A program made the position numbers and the translations under genes. DNA of 64,000 nt from Aquisalinus luteolus (GTDB lineage: Bacteria; Pseudomonadota; Alphaproteobacteria; Caulobacterales; Parvularculaceae): the NCBI RefSeq assembly GCF_009712425.2, contig NZ_VCJR02000001.1:934001-998000 (forward strand). Reading direction: 5' to 3'. Below, piece by piece: positions 51,582 through 59,453 of the stretch. Positions within the stretch are counted from its first letter, which is position 1. Every line of letters begins with the position of its first letter. Under the pieces are notes generated by a model. The model searched no databases. It was given only the letters and a program-made list of their open reading frames with translations, and was not told where the DNA came from.

Positions 51582-51951
51582 GTTCGCGGACGACCTCCTT
51601 GAGAGATTGGCCTTGCGCTTCGATCGCCTCCAGCCGCATCGTGCCGAGATCCGTTTCAGTCAAACCCCATCGAAGTAATCGTTTCTGAAAGAGGTCGTAA
51701 TCCTGGCAATCAAGGAGGCCGATCTCCGCGGCTTTTAGTCGATTAACTGACTGGGCGCTCGGCTGTTGATCGACGGTCAGCTTTGCGATCAGGTGGCTTT
51801 TCATGGCAATATCGCACGCAAAGACATGGTCGCTGTAATCAGACTGGAATAGCGCGATAAGAACCGTACGCTTCACGGGAGACGCCATGACACCAACTGT
51901 CAGTCCAAGAACAAAAGCCAATGCTAACGAAAATTTAGCGTGCAACCACAT
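51565..51951 (-). CDS. TIGR03982-like His-Xaa-Ser system protein
   Basis: A 128-residue protein from ATG 51,951 (MWLHAKFSLALAFVLGLTVG), with one N-terminal membrane helix and a periplasmic part (HVFACDIAMKSHLIAKLTVD ... CQDYDLFQKRLLRWGLTETD). A longer start at 52,002 exists. I match it to the TIGR03982 family, a small protein known only from His-Xaa-Ser gene neighbourhoods. It overlaps both hxsA and the di-haem enzyme gene by 17 bases. Function unknown. Confidence 0.7.
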   Translation of the reverse strand: MWLHAKFSLALAFVLGLTVGVMASPVKRTVLIALFQSDYSDHVFACDIAMKSHLIAKLTVDQQPSAQSVNRLKAAEIGLLDCQDYDLFQKRLLRWGLTETDLGTMRLEAIEAQGQSLKEVVREHEFRY

Positions 51952-52732
51952 GCAGTGCGTCCAGCGTTTGCGGTGTGATTGTTCCAGTCGCTTCCAACCC
52001 ATGGTCGGTCTGATAATTTAACAGAGCCGTTCGGCTCTTGCCGCCAACAATGCCGTCAATCATTCCATCATAGTAGCCGTAGAGGTAAAGGATCACCTGT
52101 ACTTCCTGGACGATCCGCTTAAAGGTCTCCGTGTTGCCTGGAAGCGTTTTGAGATACTTTGGTTCATCGAAGATGGTGGCGTCGTGGATACCAAGCGCTA
52201 CAAGAAGGTCGGCGGTAATCCTTCCGGTGATGGCTCGGCCTGTTTCGGCTTCGAACTTTCCGATAGCCGCTTTTGTTTCGGTTCCTGATGCTCCATCAAA
52301 TTCGCCGGAATACAGGTCCTTTACATACAGAGCTGCCTGAACCCGTTTCACAACTTCGGTGTGTTCTTCGAATTTTTCCGCATTAAGAAGAAGTGCCACA
52401 TAGGGCGACGATGGTAGTACCGAACTGTTCGGCGTTGAGTTATAATTTCTTGAGGGGACCGCGCTTTGCGGTGCTGTATTTTTGCCTCCTGAACTTGAAC
52501 GATGGCTCTGGTGGCTGCGATGGGAGCGGTGGCTCGAATGCGAGCGATGTTGAGCCAGAGTGTACGCGTGATCTAGTCTGAATACGTCGACTAGCGCTGA
52601 CGGTTCGGGAGAAAGGGCGTCCAGGGAAGACCCAAGCGCCGGCGTCAACTGCTCCGCCGCAGTGGCGAGTCCTGGCGCAAGTCCGACCAGGCCGAATGAT
52701 GCAAGAGTGTTGCGATATCGCCGTTTATTCAT
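51935..52732 (-). CDS. hxsA: HxsA, His-Xaa-Ser repeat protein
   Basis: A 265-residue exported protein. After a signal-like N-terminus comes a run of six His-Xaa-Ser triplets at residues 62-79 (HRSHSSHRSHRSHQSHRS), then a Ser/Asn/Pro linker, and two C-terminal peptidoglycan-binding repeats (VVKRVQAALYVKDLYSGEFD and IVQEVQVILYLYGYYDGMID). HxsA is the presumed substrate of the paired radical SAM enzymes HxsB and HxsC, by the family definition; no product structure is known to me. It overlaps hxsC by four bases. Confidence 0.93.
   Translation of the reverse strand: MNKRRYRNTLASFGLVGLAPGLATAAEQLTPALGSSLDALSPEPSALVDVFRLDHAYTLAQHRSHSSHRSHRSHQSHRSSSGGKNTAPQSAVPSRNYNSTPNSSVLPSSPYVALLLNAEKFEEHTEVVKRVQAALYVKDLYSGEFDGASGTETKAAIGKFEAETGRAITGRITADLLVALGIHDATIFDEPKYLKTLPGNTETFKRIVQEVQVILYLYGYYDGMIDGIVGGKSRTALLNYQTDHGLEATGTITPQTLDALHVVAR
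52496..52549 (-). repeat. DNA encoding the HxS tandem repeat
   Basis: Six 9-base units encode His-Xaa-Ser triplets (Xaa = Arg, Ser, Arg, Arg, Gln, Arg) in hxsA. The codons vary between units, so the repeat seems kept by selection at the protein level and not only by recent DNA duplication. Confidence 0.9.
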
Positions 52733-53814
52733 AGTGGCGTGATCCTTTTATAGCCGCGGTCGTCCGGGTGCCACTCAAAAAAACCCGCGCAAGCGTCACG
52801 CTCGCGGCAGGTGCTGCAGGTCGGGGCGTAGCGATTTTTCCAGTCGGATATCGATCGCGGCGCATAGGGTCTCCAGGCAGAGGGAAGCGTGCACCGGGGG
52901 AAATTGTAGAGGGCTACCTCGATGCCGTGCAGCAATGCAAATGCGAGCGTTTCACCGAGGGCTGAGAAATCATCAGAATGATCGTGAAAAAGTTCATTCC
53001 AGCTATTGCGGGCGTAACCGATGTTCTCAAGTTGCATGATTGCCCAGACGTCGATAAAGGGCACCGAATTCGTGATGAAGCGTGCAAGACTGTCCAAGGC
53101 TTGCGAATTTGGCTCCATCAGTACAGTGCGCAATTCAATGGCTGCTCCGGATCGGGCAAGTACGGGCAACGACTCCATTAAGCGGGAAAATGCACCGTCT
53201 TTGCCTACAAGTCGGTCGTGTAATATGGCGTCGGCGGCATAAAGGGGAATGCCCCAGCATACTCCCGTGAGTTTTTTCAGTTGCCGCTGATCCGCAGGCG
53301 TAAAATGTTGACCGTTGGTTAGAACGTGAAAGCGAAGGTCGGGACGACATGTATGCAGCCGCTCGAGCATCGCGAATAGCGGCGCTTTGTGCAGCAGCGG
53401 TTCGCCACCGGACAAGCCAATAGTCTTGGCAGGCGGTGCCAGCTGGCACGCCTGCTCGAAAAACGCGAACTGGTCGTGGTGTGTTTTTTTAGGCGGTTGT
53501 GAGCACATCACACAAAGCTGATCGCATTGCTCCGTGACCAGTAGGGTGTTGTGGTTCGATCCCGCGCGAATCCATCTCTCTGCGCGCCCCTTGTGTGGAT
53601 CGACGTAGATAATGTCGCCCGTCAGGGACTCGCCGTCCATCGCCTTGATCCGGAAAGTGCATTCGCCGAACTGGTAAAAGCGGCTCGGACCTTCCTGTCC
53701 AGTCAGGACAGCGTGGGACACATTGACGTTATGTTTGCCCGGTTCAGCCAGCAGAGCGACGAACGGTTCGCCAGTTCCGCCGACAATGTCGCAAGACAGC
53801 GCCAGTGGTGTCAT
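52729..53814 (-). CDS. hxsC: HxsC, His-Xaa-Ser system radical SAM maturase
   Basis: A 361-residue radical SAM protein. The start at 53,814 overlaps the hxsB stop (ATGA); the frame extends 16 codons further but inside hxsB. The AdoMet cluster motif is CDQLCVMC (Cys 97, 101, 104), followed by IGLSGGEPLL and VLTNGQHF. The N-terminal 90 residues precede the SAM core as a separate domain. A C-terminal CSTCRERDAC motif may bind another cluster. It probably modifies the HxsA repeat together with HxsB. Confidence 0.92.
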   Translation of the reverse strand: MTPLALSCDIVGGTGEPFVALLAEPGKHNVNVSHAVLTGQEGPSRFYQFGECTFRIKAMDGESLTGDIIYVDPHKGRAERWIRAGSNHNTLLVTEQCDQLCVMCSQPPKKTHHDQFAFFEQACQLAPPAKTIGLSGGEPLLHKAPLFAMLERLHTCRPDLRFHVLTNGQHFTPADQRQLKKLTGVCWGIPLYAADAILHDRLVGKDGAFSRLMESLPVLARSGAAIELRTVLMEPNSQALDSLARFITNSVPFIDVWAIMQLENIGYARNSWNELFHDHSDDFSALGETLAFALLHGIEVALYNFPRCTLPSAWRPYAPRSISDWKNRYAPTCSTCRERDACAGFFEWHPDDRGYKRITPL

Positions 53815-55226
53815 GTCAGCCGCTCGAGAAACTGCCTGGGTGGCTGAGGCAAACCTAGCCACTGGCTGAGCGTTGTCTTCGCTTCGATGGCATCGTCCGA
53901 CAACAGTTGAAAGATATGGCTGAAAAGCCCGAAATGTGTCCTGCAGAAAGACGTTTCGCCGCGCGGCAGGTCCAGTCTGCCGTATCGGGAGATGGTATCA
54001 ATGATGTCGGTACCGCAATACGGCTGAAACGGGCAATGCTGACAATCGGGATCGGCTTCATTGAAAGCAGTCTGATTTAAGAGCGCGCGTCTTTCTTCAT
54101 CTATGCCCTCAAAGACATCGCCTAGCGAAAAGTCCGCCTCACCGATTCTGTCGAGCATCCGCGCCTCATCTGTAGGGAAGAGGCGTCCGTCATAGTCAAT
54201 GACCAAAAAGTCAGTTCCCATATAGGCGGGGTTTCTGAGATCGGTATGGCCATTCGCTCCAGCCTGAAATATCCGCTTCAGCAGATGGGTTGTATAAAAA
54301 TCGCTGATCCCGTTGCCATGAGATATAAGGTAATCGACTAATCCCGTATAGTATGCCAGCCATGCCGCGTCCGCGTCACGGGAGCTCGCATGCCGCTTGC
54401 GCGCAAAACCCTGATAGTTGATCGGCCGGATAAAAACCGTGTCTAGGCCGAGATCGCGATACGTGTCAGTGATCTCCTCGTATGACGGTGGGTCCTCAAG
54501 GTCCACTGTGGCAATCGCCGACAGACGTTCGGCGCCATAGCGCTCTCTCAGAATCTGAAAATTCCGGTAGACCCTGTGAGCAGCTGTTTTTTCTCGTGTG
54601 CGTTGCCTGGCCTGCCTTGCGACGGCGCCATCGATCGAGGTACTGATCGACACGTTCCCCCGGTCCATGAGTCTCAGCATCGCCTCACCAACTGTGTTTA
54701 AATTGGTGCAGATCACGACGTCGAGTTTCTTTCCGGCCTGTTCCAGCCTGTTCATCACCTGCTCGATTAGATCGAGACGTAGGCTTGGCTCTCCGCCCTG
54801 AAATTCTAGTTTGACGTTAGTCGGTGCCAGGTCCTGAATTAGCCTGATTGCGGATTCAGTGGTCTGGTCGTTCCAGTCATGGCCGCCGGAATCCTGATTC
54901 ACACGCGAAACCTGGCAATATGAGCAGTCTAGGTCGCATCGCAGTGTCGGTACGAGAATGAAATAGTTTGGCGATGATCTGACATGATGGCGGCGTGCCA
55001 GTTCAAACAGCTGTCCGATGGCGGCAGGGCCGTCATTGTAATCGAAGAGAGAGAGATAGCCACGCTCGCGGTTCGACAGATTATCGGCAACGTAGCGTTC
55101 AAGGAAGTCACTAGAGCCGAGAAAGGCGCGACCTGAGTCGGCGACGAAAAGGAGACTACCTTTCTCGCTGTCCAATTCCGTGAAGCGCAACGGGATCAAG
55201 CTGTGCCTCCCACTAGACGTTGCCAC
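53811..55226 (-). CDS. hxsB: HxsB, His-Xaa-Ser system radical SAM/SPASM enzyme
   Basis: A 471-residue radical SAM enzyme. AdoMet cluster motif RCDLDCSYC (Cys 97, 101, 104), GGEPSLR motif and CTNLNTV follow. The C-terminus has a SPASM-type Cys set (ADPDCQHCPFQPYCGTD and a later Cys in ETSFCRTHFG), typical for peptide-modifying maturases. The 90-residue N-terminal domain (LIPLRFTELDSEKGSLLFVA) may recognise the substrate. It overlaps hxsD by about 30 bases and hxsC by four. Confidence 0.93.
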   Translation of the reverse strand: MATSSGRHSLIPLRFTELDSEKGSLLFVADSGRAFLGSSDFLERYVADNLSNRERGYLSLFDYNDGPAAIGQLFELARRHHVRSSPNYFILVPTLRCDLDCSYCQVSRVNQDSGGHDWNDQTTESAIRLIQDLAPTNVKLEFQGGEPSLRLDLIEQVMNRLEQAGKKLDVVICTNLNTVGEAMLRLMDRGNVSISTSIDGAVARQARQRTREKTAAHRVYRNFQILRERYGAERLSAIATVDLEDPPSYEEITDTYRDLGLDTVFIRPINYQGFARKRHASSRDADAAWLAYYTGLVDYLISHGNGISDFYTTHLLKRIFQAGANGHTDLRNPAYMGTDFLVIDYDGRLFPTDEARMLDRIGEADFSLGDVFEGIDEERRALLNQTAFNEADPDCQHCPFQPYCGTDIIDTISRYGRLDLPRGETSFCRTHFGLFSHIFQLLSDDAIEAKTTLSQWLGLPQPPRQFLERLT

Positions 55227-55420
55227 GCTTGCTGGCGGATGGGTTCGAACCGGATGCGGATATGTTCCCGATAGAGGAGGTAATTGAGATCTTTGCGGAC
55301 CGTGTCCAGATCCTTTGGAGTTATTCCTTTAATGGCGATTCCTGCTTCCGTTTCCTCTAGCGTCAGTTCCGGATACAGATACCCGGCTCTGGCGATTGCA
55401 AAAGGAATCACGTTTCGCAA
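55196..55420 (-). CDS. hxsD: HxsD-like small protein
   Basis: About 74 residues read from a TTG at 55,420 (then RNVIPFAIARAGYLYPELTL ... DLNYLLYREHIRIRFEPIRQ). There is no ATG; the frame is open upstream through about 55,480 with GGGGAGGGG just before ATC/ATT codons, so the true start may be there or at an internal GTG. It matches the small HxsD component by size, position before hxsB and a C-terminal Arg-rich helix (EPIRQQAWQRL). It could act as a RiPP recognition-type helper; that is inference. Confidence 0.65.
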   Translation of the reverse strand: MRNVIPFAIARAGYLYPELTLEETEAGIAIKGITPKDLDTVRKDLNYLLYREHIRIRFEPIRQQAWQRLVGGTA

Positions 55421-55750
55421 AGGTGGCGCGACCGGCAGTGTGGTGTGTGATGGTGAAATGATCCCCTCCCCGAGTCGGGGAAAAGTGTACTTTTCACATC
55501 TCTAGATTGTCCAGCGTTTTATTATGGACAAAATGCTTGGGGCGCAGGTCAAGGCGCGCGTCAATAAAAAGGCATGAACGCCTATCATACTCCGATGCGT
55601 GATATCTCTATGTGAACTGGTTCTTAGCCCTGTTAGCGGATTTACCGCCAACCTGGAATTGCTGATCAATCATAAGTCGAATCTGGAAGCATGCTGCTGA
55701 AGAAAGTCGATCCTTGAGGCTCAGCATATCGGGGAGCGACAAGTGATCTC
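55421..55750. other. Divergent promoter region between hxs and ABC exporter
   Basis: About 330 bases that must contain promoters for both the leftward hxs operon and the rightward ABC gene. It is AT-richer than its flanks. A perfect 7-base inverted repeat lies at 55,480-55,495. No further gene is seen. Confidence 0.5.
55480..55495. promoter_or_regulatory. Perfect palindrome upstream of hxs, candidate operator
   Basis: GAAAAGT-GT-ACTTTTC: two 7-base arms with a 2-base centre, about 60 bases upstream of the annotated hxsD start. Size and symmetry fit a dimeric repressor site. No matching second copy was found in the divergent region. Confidence 0.4.
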
Positions 55751-57475
55751 GTGACCAGTTTCGACGTGATCAGGCAGCTTATTCTAATGATTGGCCGGCG
55801 GTCGCTCGGCGCTCGCGGGGACGGTTTTTGTGCAATAGTGATCGAGCTTGCCACTGTCGGGCTGGGAGTCTCAGCGCCGGTGCTGCTCAAGCTCGCGGTG
55901 GATGCGTTGGATGAGGGTTCGGCGCCATCCAGCCTTGTAATGTTCTATGTGTCGGGATTTGTCATTGCCTGGACCGGGACGAACGCGACGACGGCATTGA
56001 AGCACATTTTCACAATACGGATTATAGATACTCTCGCGCGACGCATCGTGCTGGATGCCGCGGACTCGCAGCTTCCCAATCTGGCCCGGAACGGGGAAGG
56101 TGACAGCGCGCGTCTTCAGGGCATCCTGGAGCGCCTGCCATTCAGTCTTCAGGTGGTGATCGATGGCCTCCTTTGGAGAGCGTTGCCGCTTTTGGTGCAA
56201 ACCCTCGTCAGCCTCGCTATTGTTGCCGTACTCGTGCCGCCACGCTATGTGGCAATGATGGCTGTCGTGCTCGGCGCCTATCTCATTGTGACAGGGAAGG
56301 GGACAGGGCGATTCCAGGACGCCGCACGGGGCGCCAATGAAGCCGCCGGCGCGCAGGCGCAGACGTTGGGGGATGTTCTCCGAAATGCGCGGCGCGTCAT
56401 CTTTAACGGCAATCTGGCTGCCGAGCTCGATATCATTGCTTCGCGTATTGCCGATCGGCGTTGCGCCAATGAACGTGTGTCACGGCTCATCGCCGCGACG
56501 GCGTCGATGCAGTCCGTCGTTCTTGCGCTTGGCCTGTGCGTGCTCCTTGTAGTCGCTGCTAACGATGTGTCAGCCGGACAGTTGACAGTCGGTGATTTCG
56601 TCCTTCTCCAGGCCTACGCCTTTCGGCTCGCGCTGCCGCTCGGCGGTTTTGCCTATATGCTCCGGCAGGCCGGTGTCTCCATCGCCAATATCGGCGAGGC
56701 GCTTGCACTCGGTGAACAAGATCGCTCGGAAACGCAGCTCCCGGCGTCGGTGTCGACCGGACCTGCTGAGATCGTGCTTGATCGCGTCGGTTTTCGCTAT
56801 GGCGAAGAATGGGTGCTGCGCGGCGCGTCCGCGCATGTCGCCTCTGGTTCGTTTGTGGTGCTCGTCGGGCCCAATGGGTCGGGGAAGTCGACATTGGCTC
56901 AGATAATTGCCGGATTGATCGAACCGGAGGAGGGCGACGTTTCGATTAATGGCCGGCCCCTTTGTGATGTTGACTCCGACGAACGCCACGGACTCGTTCT
57001 TTATGCGCCGCAAACCATTGGCCTGTTCAACCGGACGCTTCGCGAGAATGCGCTGTATCCGCCGACCCTCGCGAGCGAGGCCGAGCTTGCTGCCATCCTG
57101 ACTGATTGGGGCTTTTATGAATCCGGACGTCCGGTCGACCTCAATCTTGAAGTCGGCGAGCAGGGCGCGCGCCTTTCCGGCGGACAGACGCAGAAGCTTG
57201 AGCTGGCGCGACTGGCGCGTGTATCCGTCCCGACCGTGATTCTGGATGAGACGACCTCGGCGCTCGATCAGGCAAGCGAGCTACGCGCCATCTGGACACT
57301 GAGAGAAGGCTATCGCGGGCGCACGACGCTCATCCTCATTACACACCGCGTCGCTATGGCGCGTGAGGCGGATACGGTGTTGTTTCTCGAGGGTGGTCGC
57401 CTTCATGCGGGGCGGCATGAGATGCTTATGCGCGAACACGAGGGATACGTACGCTTTTGCGGCTCACTCGGTTGA
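55751..57475 (+). CDS. ABC exporter (fused membrane and ATPase domains)
   Basis: A 574-residue half-transporter. It starts with GTG at 55,751. The first 310 residues have about five or six membrane helices (IVIELATVGLGVSAPVLLKL; VQTLVSLAIVAVLVPPRYVA). The ATPase has Walker A GPNGSGKST, signature RLSGGQTQKLELAR, Walker B VPTVILDETTSALD and switch His ILITHRVAMA. It belongs to the Atm1/MsbA/HlyB exporter type without an obvious peptidase domain. Its divergent position against hxs suggests it exports the HXS product or a signal; this is inference. Confidence 0.85.
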   Translation: MTSFDVIRQLILMIGRRSLGARGDGFCAIVIELATVGLGVSAPVLLKLAVDALDEGSAPSSLVMFYVSGFVIAWTGTNATTALKHIFTIRIIDTLARRIVLDAADSQLPNLARNGEGDSARLQGILERLPFSLQVVIDGLLWRALPLLVQTLVSLAIVAVLVPPRYVAMMAVVLGAYLIVTGKGTGRFQDAARGANEAAGAQAQTLGDVLRNARRVIFNGNLAAELDIIASRIADRRCANERVSRLIAATASMQSVVLALGLCVLLVVAANDVSAGQLTVGDFVLLQAYAFRLALPLGGFAYMLRQAGVSIANIGEALALGEQDRSETQLPASVSTGPAEIVLDRVGFRYGEEWVLRGASAHVASGSFVVLVGPNGSGKSTLAQIIAGLIEPEEGDVSINGRPLCDVDSDERHGLVLYAPQTIGLFNRTLRENALYPPTLASEAELAAILTDWGFYESGRPVDLNLEVGEQGARLSGGQTQKLELARLARVSVPTVILDETTSALDQASELRAIWTLREGYRGRTTLILITHRVAMAREADTVLFLEGGRLHAGRHEMLMREHEGYVRFCGSLG

Positions 57476-57580
57476 TCTTCAAGCCAGACCAAACCATGCA
57501 TCTAACCTTTCGGGAAACATCGCACGATAATACGTATAGAGATGCACTGGAGATGGAGTTCACATTTTGCTGCAGTGGAA

Positions 57581-57784
57581 TCAACTATCCAGCAGGTCGC
57601 CAGCATTGCACTTCAGTCTATCGCAAATGAGCTGTAGCGTGTCGATTGTGATGTTCTGTTCGCCAATTTCGATCCGGTTCACAGATGCCTGATCGATCCC
57701 GAGTTTTCGGGAGAATTCCTTTTGCGTCAGGTTTCCGCGTCGCGAGCGAATATTTTTGGCTAGATTGTTCCGAAAGTTTGGCAC
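57581..57784 (-). CDS. Small XRE-type repressor, copy 1
   Basis: A 67-residue Cro/C1-type HTH protein. GTG at 57,784 (VPNFRNNLAKNIRSRRGNLT) aligns exactly with the ATG of its paralogue at 58,202; a longer GTG-initiated frame reaches 57,814. HTH: LTQKEFSRKLGIDQASVNRI. It resembles the paralogue over its whole length, ending CNAGDLLDS against CRAGDLLDN. A perfect 14-base palindrome lies 25 bases upstream of the start, consistent with self-repression. Confidence 0.85.
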   Translation of the reverse strand: MPNFRNNLAKNIRSRRGNLTQKEFSRKLGIDQASVNRIEIGEQNITIDTLQLICDRLKCNAGDLLDS

Positions 57785-57808
57785 ACAAATCGCGTGCCAT
57801 AGTGCGTA

Positions 57809-57839
57809 ATGCACATGTGCATAAAATGCATTTACGCAT
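57809..57839. promoter_or_regulatory. Two-palindrome operator of XRE copy 1
   Basis: ATGCACATGTGCAT (57,809-57,822) is a perfect 14-base palindrome. ATGCATTTACGCAT (57,826-57,839) is a weaker copy 17 bases on. The same spacing and core are found upstream of XRE copy 2, so it is a shared recognition site. Confidence 0.75.
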
Positions 57840-57986
57840 CAACGCATTCAATGAACCGTGGTCGGCAAAGGAAACCTCCCCATGCAGTTCGTTTTGTAGG
57901 TAGCCATAAATATCGCTTCCCTTTGATAGGGGAAGAATTTGCAACGCACAGGGAGTTGTCTGAGTGGGCGGCCATACTGTGTATGC

Positions 57987-58202
57987 TTATTTTTCTTCAG
58001 AATTATCCAGGAGATCACCTGCACGGCATCGCAATCTGTCGCAGAGCGCTTGCAGTGTATCGATAGTGACATTCTGACGGCCGGTCTCAATCCTGTTGAC
58101 GGACGATTGATGCAATCCGATGCGCTTTGCAAATGCAGCTTGAGTCTTCTTTCCACGGCGGGCGCGGAGACTCTTGGCCAAATTCTCTCTTAGATCCGCC
58201 AT
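57987..58202 (-). CDS. Small XRE-type repressor, copy 2
   Basis: A 71-residue HTH protein from ATG 58,202 (MADLRENLAKSLRARRGKKT). HTH: KTQAAFAKRIGLHQSSVNRI, then TGRQNVTIDTLQALCDRLRC. It is closely related to copy 1, about 200 bases downstream on the same strand, so the pair arose by tandem duplication that included the operator. The targets beyond the two genes are unknown; the hxs/ABC block and the sigma/receptor block are both close. Confidence 0.88.
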   Translation of the reverse strand: MADLRENLAKSLRARRGKKTQAAFAKRIGLHQSSVNRIETGRQNVTIDTLQALCDRLRCRAGDLLDNSEEK

Positions 58203-58227
58203 GCCCAAAAGAGTGTCATTGACCGAA

Positions 58228-58258
58228 ATGCACATATGCATAAAATGCACATATGCAT
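58228..58258. promoter_or_regulatory. Two-copy operator of XRE copy 2
   Basis: ATGCACATATGCAT is present twice, at 58,228-58,241 and 58,245-58,258, exactly 17 bases apart. Each copy is palindromic at 12 of 14 positions. It lies 26 bases upstream of the copy 2 start and 37 bases upstream of the rightward XRE gene at 58,295, so it may serve both. Confidence 0.8.
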
Positions 58259-58294
58259 TTCATCTGGCCTTGAAGCCGGGCAAGTGGCGGGACG

Positions 58295-58864
58295 ATGGGC
58301 CGGAAACAGGATCAAATAAGAGCAAAACGGCCTTCGACCAGTGACGCCAGTATTCCGGCAACAACACAACTCAATGAGGCATGTTACGAAGCAAGACCGA
58401 AGTCGAGCTTACCGTCTGGTTCGATTGACGAAGCTCTCGGTGCAGCCCTTCAGCAGTTGCGGCAGTCGCGGGGGCTGACCCAGGCAGAGCTGGGGCAGGG
58501 GCTCGGGGTGAGCCTGCAGCAGGTCCAGAAATATGAAAGCGGCCGCAATCGCATGGCGGCCTCGACGGTCTATCGGGCTGCCCGGATTCTGGGCGTGGAG
58601 GTCGCGGCGTTCTATGCCGATTTGCACCGGGATGACGGGGGCGAGGCTGTTGCCAGGCCTGTCATGGTCATCCCGCTTGGTGATGGGTCGGCACCGGCGC
58701 GTAAGGCCGAGCTGATCGAGTTGGTCGGGGCCTATCAGGGTATTACCGATACATCGCTGCGCGCCTCGGTGCGCCGGATTGTGCGGCGCCTGTCATGTGA
58801 TCCTGGGGGAGGCGGGTCGTGCGAGAGCGATCCTCTGGAGGAGGGGCGGTGCGATGGCGCCTGA
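58295..58864 (+). CDS. XRE-family regulator upstream of ECF sigma gene
   Basis: A 189-residue protein with an N-terminal linker and a classical HTH at about residues 48-100 (ALGAALQQLRQSRGLTQAEL; GVSLQQVQKYESGRNRMAAS). The C-terminal part (ARKAELIELVGAYQGITDTS) is helical. The start is uncertain because the first 40 residues look unstructured. It overlaps the ECF sigma start by 11 bases and so is in the same transcript. It may control the receptor/isopeptidase operon. Confidence 0.85.
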   Translation: MGRKQDQIRAKRPSTSDASIPATTQLNEACYEARPKSSLPSGSIDEALGAALQQLRQSRGLTQAELGQGLGVSLQQVQKYESGRNRMAASTVYRAARILGVEVAAFYADLHRDDGGEAVARPVMVIPLGDGSAPARKAELIELVGAYQGITDTSLRASVRRIVRRLSCDPGGGGSCESDPLEEGRCDGA

Positions 58865-59453
58865 TGATGGTTATTCCGCCGCCGGGGTGTTCGATCTCGA
58901 AGAGGCCTATCGCGCCTATCACGAGCCGCTGGTGTCCTTTCTGAGCAAACGGCTGCCCGAACGCGCGATCGCCTTCGACATTGCCCATACGGTGTTTGCT
59001 TCCCTGGCGGCGCGGCCTTCCCTGTACTCGGTGCGAGATGTGCGCCGCTATCTGTTTCGTGCGGCGCGCAACCAGCTTGCCGACTACTATCGACGAGAAG
59101 GCGTGCGCAGTGCCGGCACCGAGCGCTACGCGGCTGACCTGGCGCAGGCGGCCGGCGAGGAGGCGGTCTCGCCCGAGGCCGAGGCGATCCGGCAGGACAA
59201 GCTCAGGCGGCTGCGCGCGATCATCGAAGCCATGCCGGTCAAGCGCCGGACGGTATTCGTCCTGGCGCGTTTTCACGAGCTGACCGAGACCGAGATCGCG
59301 GCCCGGCTCGGCATGAGACCTGAGGCGGTGCGCCAGCATGTCTCCAGGGCAATGCGCGATTGCCAGACGGCGATGACGCGGATATTTGAAGAGCGGGCGG
59401 ATGAGAGACCCGCGGAGAAGCTTGATGGCAAAGCCGCGCAGCGGCGGCGATGA
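58854..59453 (+). CDS. ECF sigma factor, FecI-type
   Basis: A 199-residue sigma-70 factor from ATG 58,854 (MAPDDGYSAAGVFDLEEAYR), with GGAGGAGGGG upstream. Region 2 (YHEPLVSFLSKRLPERAIAF; YSVRDVRRYLFRAARNQLAD) and region 4 (AMPVKRRTVFVLARFHELTE; TEIAARLGMRPEAVRQHVSR) are clear. FecI-type factors are freed by a FecR anti-sigma when an outer-membrane receptor binds its ligand. It is followed directly by fecR and a receptor gene. Confidence 0.93.
   Translation: MAPDDGYSAAGVFDLEEAYRAYHEPLVSFLSKRLPERAIAFDIAHTVFASLAARPSLYSVRDVRRYLFRAARNQLADYYRREGVRSAGTERYAADLAQAAGEEAVSPEAEAIRQDKLRRLRAIIEAMPVKRRTVFVLARFHELTETEIAARLGMRPEAVRQHVSRAMRDCQTAMTRIFEERADERPAEKLDGKAAQRRR

Noticed and set aside
55751-57475. 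ABC exporter as the lasso-peptide D transporter
   Set aside because: It is next to hxs and separated from the sigma/receptor/isopeptidase operon by two repressor genes on the other strand; hxs is the closer partner.
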